Shown here piece after piece: positions 49,015 to 50,919 of a stretch of DNA of 50,919 bases. Source of the stretch: Cytophagales bacterium (GTDB taxonomy: Bacteria > Bacteroidota > Bacteroidia > Cytophagales > Spirosomataceae); the NCBI GenBank assembly GCA_013298805.1, contig JAAFIU010000007.1, forward strand, positions 1-50,919. Reading direction: 5' to 3'. The notes beneath the pieces are model-generated. The model saw nothing but the letters and a program-made list of their open reading frames with translations. It searched no databases and had not been told where the DNA came from. Made by a program: the position numbers and the translations under genes. The number at the start of each line of letters is the position of its first letter. The first letter of the stretch is position 1.

Positions 49015-50919
49015 TTAAAGTCCAATGCTGAGTTTTGAACTTCCCGTATTAAATTTAATTTGTCCCAAACTTCTATATTCAATTTTTTTAGCAATGGCTG
49101 CTGTATTTATGGTTACAATATGAGTGCTATCAATCACCACAATATCTGTACCCAGTGGAACTCTATTGAGATTCCATGTTGAAGCAGACTCCCAATCGCC
49201 AGTGGTAATACTGATTATTACATTTTCATTGCTGACATTCACCGTAGGTGTAGCAACACGATTACTTTTACAAGCAGATACACCTGAACCGCTTTCACAA
49301 CTTACATAGTAGCCAACATTCCCCATTACACTTGGCGTAACATAAAATGGATTTCCTGATGAAATTTGTGTTCCCCCATTCGCTTCTGAATACCACTTTG
49401 CGATACCAGTTGAGCAGATTGCTTGAAAATTTACAGAACTACCAAGACTGATTTCCGTTGAACTTACCGTCACATTTGTTGGAATATTAGGTAAAGCATT
49501 GATATTCAACACAATACTATCTCTGACACTTTCGCAAGTGGTAACATCATCTTTTTGGGATACATAGTAAACTTGCATTCCAACTGTAGTGGTAGTTGGC
49601 GTTGGAGCAGTTGAAACTCCTGTTCCGCCTGTTTTGGTTGTGTACCAAAGTAATGATTTCCCTGTACTTGCAGTTGCTGTTAAAATACTTGACGTGGCAT
49701 TCTGACAATAATTCAAGGGTGATATTACCGTTGGTTTGGTTGGCAAAGCATTGATATTTACCACAATACTATCTCTGACACTTTCGCAAGTGCTAACATC
49801 ATCTTTTTGGGATACAGAGTAAACTTGTATTCCAACGGTTGCGGTACTTGGCGTTGGAGCAGTTGAAACTCCTGTTCCACCTGTTTTGGTTGTGTACCAA
49901 AGTAATGATTTGCCTGTACTTGCGGTGGCTGTTAAAATACTTGACGTGGCATTCTGACAATAATTCAAGGGTGATATTACCGTTGGTTTGCTTGGCAAAG
50001 CATTGATATTTACCACAATACTATCTCTGACACTTTCGCAAGTGCTAACATCATCTTTTTGGGATACATAGTAAACTTGTATTCCAACGGTTGCGGTACT
50101 TGGCGTTGGAGCAGTTGAAACTCCTGTTCCGCCTGTTTTGGTTGTGTACCAAAGTAATGATTTGCCTGTACTTGCAGTTGCTGTTAAAATACTTGACGTA
50201 GCATTCTGACAATAATTCAAGGGTGATATTACCGTTGGTTTGCTTGGCAAAGCATTGATATTCACCACGATACTATCTCTGACACTTTCGCAAGTGCTAA
50301 CATCATCTTTTTGGGATACAGAGTAAACTTGTATTCCAACGGTTGCGGTACTTGGCGTTGGAGCAGTTGAAACTCCTGTTCCGCCTGTTTTGGTTGTGTA
50401 CCAAAGTAATGATTTCCCTGTACTTGCAGTTGCTGTTAAAATACTTGACGTAGAATTCTGACAATAATTTAAAGGCGATATTACCGTTGGTTTGGTAGGC
50501 AAAGCATTGATATTCACCACAATACTATCTCTGACACTTTCGCAAGTGCTAACATCATCTTTTTGGGATACATAGTAAACTTGTATTCCAACGGTTGCGG
50601 TACTTGGCGTTGGAGCTGTTGAAACTCCTGTTCCGCCTGTTTTGGTTGTGTACCAAAGTAATGATTTTCCTGTACTTGCGGTAGCCGTTAAAATACTTGA
50701 CGTAGCATTCTGACAATAATTCAAGGGTGAAACTACCGTTGGTTTGGTTGGTAAAGCATTGATATTCACCACAATACTATCTCTGATACTTTCGCAAGTG
50801 CTAACATCATCTTTTTGGGATACATAGTAAACTTGTATTCCAACGGTTGCGGTACTTGGCGTTGGAGCTGTTGAAACTCCTGTTCCGCCTGTTTTGGTTG
50901 TGTACCAAAGTAATGATTT
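49015..50919 (-). CDS. Ig-like repeat surface protein (partial, N-terminus beyond window)
   Basis: The frame is open from the right edge to the stop at 49015: 634 residues, all without a start. Five complete and one partial Ig-like repeats of 84 residues are followed by a divergent Ig-like unit (W-Y-S-E-A-N-G-G, then G-Y-Y-V-S-C-E-S) and a C-terminal domain with T-G-D-W-E-S-A-S-T-W-N-L-N-R-V-P and I-D-S-T-H-I-V-T-I-N. That closing domain is common in Bacteroidota extracellular proteins. No T9SS sorting domain follows, so it ends unusually, perhaps truncated. The GTG at 50772 is inside a repeat and is not the start. The repeats are related to the last Ig-like unit of the giant protein. Confidence 0.85.
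   Translation of the reverse strand, partial: KSLLWYTTKTGGTGVSTAPTPSTATVGIQVYYVSQKDDVSTCESIRDSIVVNINALPTKPTVVSPLNYCQNATSSILTATASTGKSLLWYTTKTGGTGVSTAPTPSTATVGIQVYYVSQKDDVSTCESVRDSIVVNINALPTKPTVISPLNYCQNSTSSILTATASTGKSLLWYTTKTGGTGVSTAPTPSTATVGIQVYSVSQKDDVSTCESVRDSIVVNINALPSKPTVISPLNYCQNATSSILTATASTGKSLLWYTTKTGGTGVSTAPTPSTATVGIQVYYVSQKDDVSTCESVRDSIVVNINALPSKPTVISPLNYCQNATSSILTATASTGKSLLWYTTKTGGTGVSTAPTPSTATVGIQVYSVSQKDDVSTCESVRDSIVVNINALPTKPTVISPLNYCQNATSSILTATASTGKSLLWYTTKTGGTGVSTAPTPTTTTVGMQVYYVSQKDDVTTCESVRDSIVLNINALPNIPTNVTVSSTEISLGSSVNFQAICSTGIAKWYSEANGGTQISSGNPFYVTPSVMGNVGYYVSCESGSGVSACKSNRVATPTVNVSNENVIISITTGDWESASTWNLNRVPLGTDIVVIDSTHIVTINTAAIAKKIEYRSLGQIKFNTGSSKLSIGL
49497..50919 (-). 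repeat. 252-bp tandem Ig-like repeats
   Basis: The phrase encoding N-I-N-A-L-P-[TS]-K-P-T-V recurs at 49749, 50001, 50253, 50505 and 50757 at exactly 252 bp. Units differ by only a few bases. The array continues past the window edge. Confidence 0.95.

Overview
The window comes from an AT-rich genome of the phylum Bacteroidota, most likely a member of the Cytophagales (Spirosomataceae/Flectobacillaceae-like). The evidence is a giant SprB-repeat adhesin with a type IX secretion (T9SS) C-terminal sorting domain, a PorG-like DUF6089 barrel, ACR3-type arsenite export, the near absence of Shine-Dalgarno sequences, and Bacteroidota-style -7 boxes (nACCTTTG, related to TAnnTTTG). The genus is inference.

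Layout. 1-15.5 kb is a stress/envelope island, mostly on the minus strand. It holds a YceI protein (cut by the window edge), a triple-BON protein, a lipid kinase and divergently an App1-type phosphatidate phosphatase, a phosphoglycerate mutase, and an apparent operon SHOCT protein - MacA-like adaptor - ABC ATPase - MacB-like permease - MgtA. A second operon holds two L,D-transpeptidases and a P2-type cation ATPase. 15.5-16.4 kb is non-coding with mobile-element debris and a MITE-like inverted repeat. 16.4-32.7 kb holds the DUF6089 barrel and a gene of 5,075 codons for a repeat-built surface protein, interrupted by one in-frame TAA at 28556-28558. 32.7-35.2 kb is mostly decayed transposon sequence plus one unknown gene. 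35.2-42.8 kb is a second stress block on the plus strand: candidate small RNA or attenuated leader, a frameshifted small protein, a small stress-associated protein, a 44-residue basic protein, a GH130 glycosidase and GT4 glycosyltransferase, a lipoprotein, a YtxH protein, a universal stress protein and a tyrosine recombinase. 43.1-46.5 kb is a hybrid histidine kinase with a 21-residue repeat rod. 47.2-48.6 kb is an arsR-acr3 arsenite module. 49.0-50.9 kb is the 3' end of a second repeat protein.

The most interesting signal is non-coding. Six promoter regions (near 1.5, 10.4, 35.3, 36.4, 40.0 and 46.7 kb, on both strands) share one architecture. A GTGAATnWTRTAA site, preceded in five of six by AATGT, is followed exactly 21 bp later by a second WTRTAAC half-site, then after 21-22 bp by an ACCTTTG-like -7 box. 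These promoters stand before the BON protein, the SHOCT-MacAB-MgtA operon, a possible small RNA, the 44-residue protein-GH130-GT operon, the lipoprotein-YtxH operon and the hybrid kinase. This ties both stress blocks and a sensor kinase into one putative regulon with an unidentified activator.

How the genes may work together (inference): a regulon for membrane or ion stress, or low-energy survival, combining cation pumps, envelope lipid turnover, wall cross-linking, stress proteins and a glycan synthesis/turnover pair, with the kinase as a candidate sensor. The giant adhesin with its PorG-like neighbour and the arsenite module are separate units.
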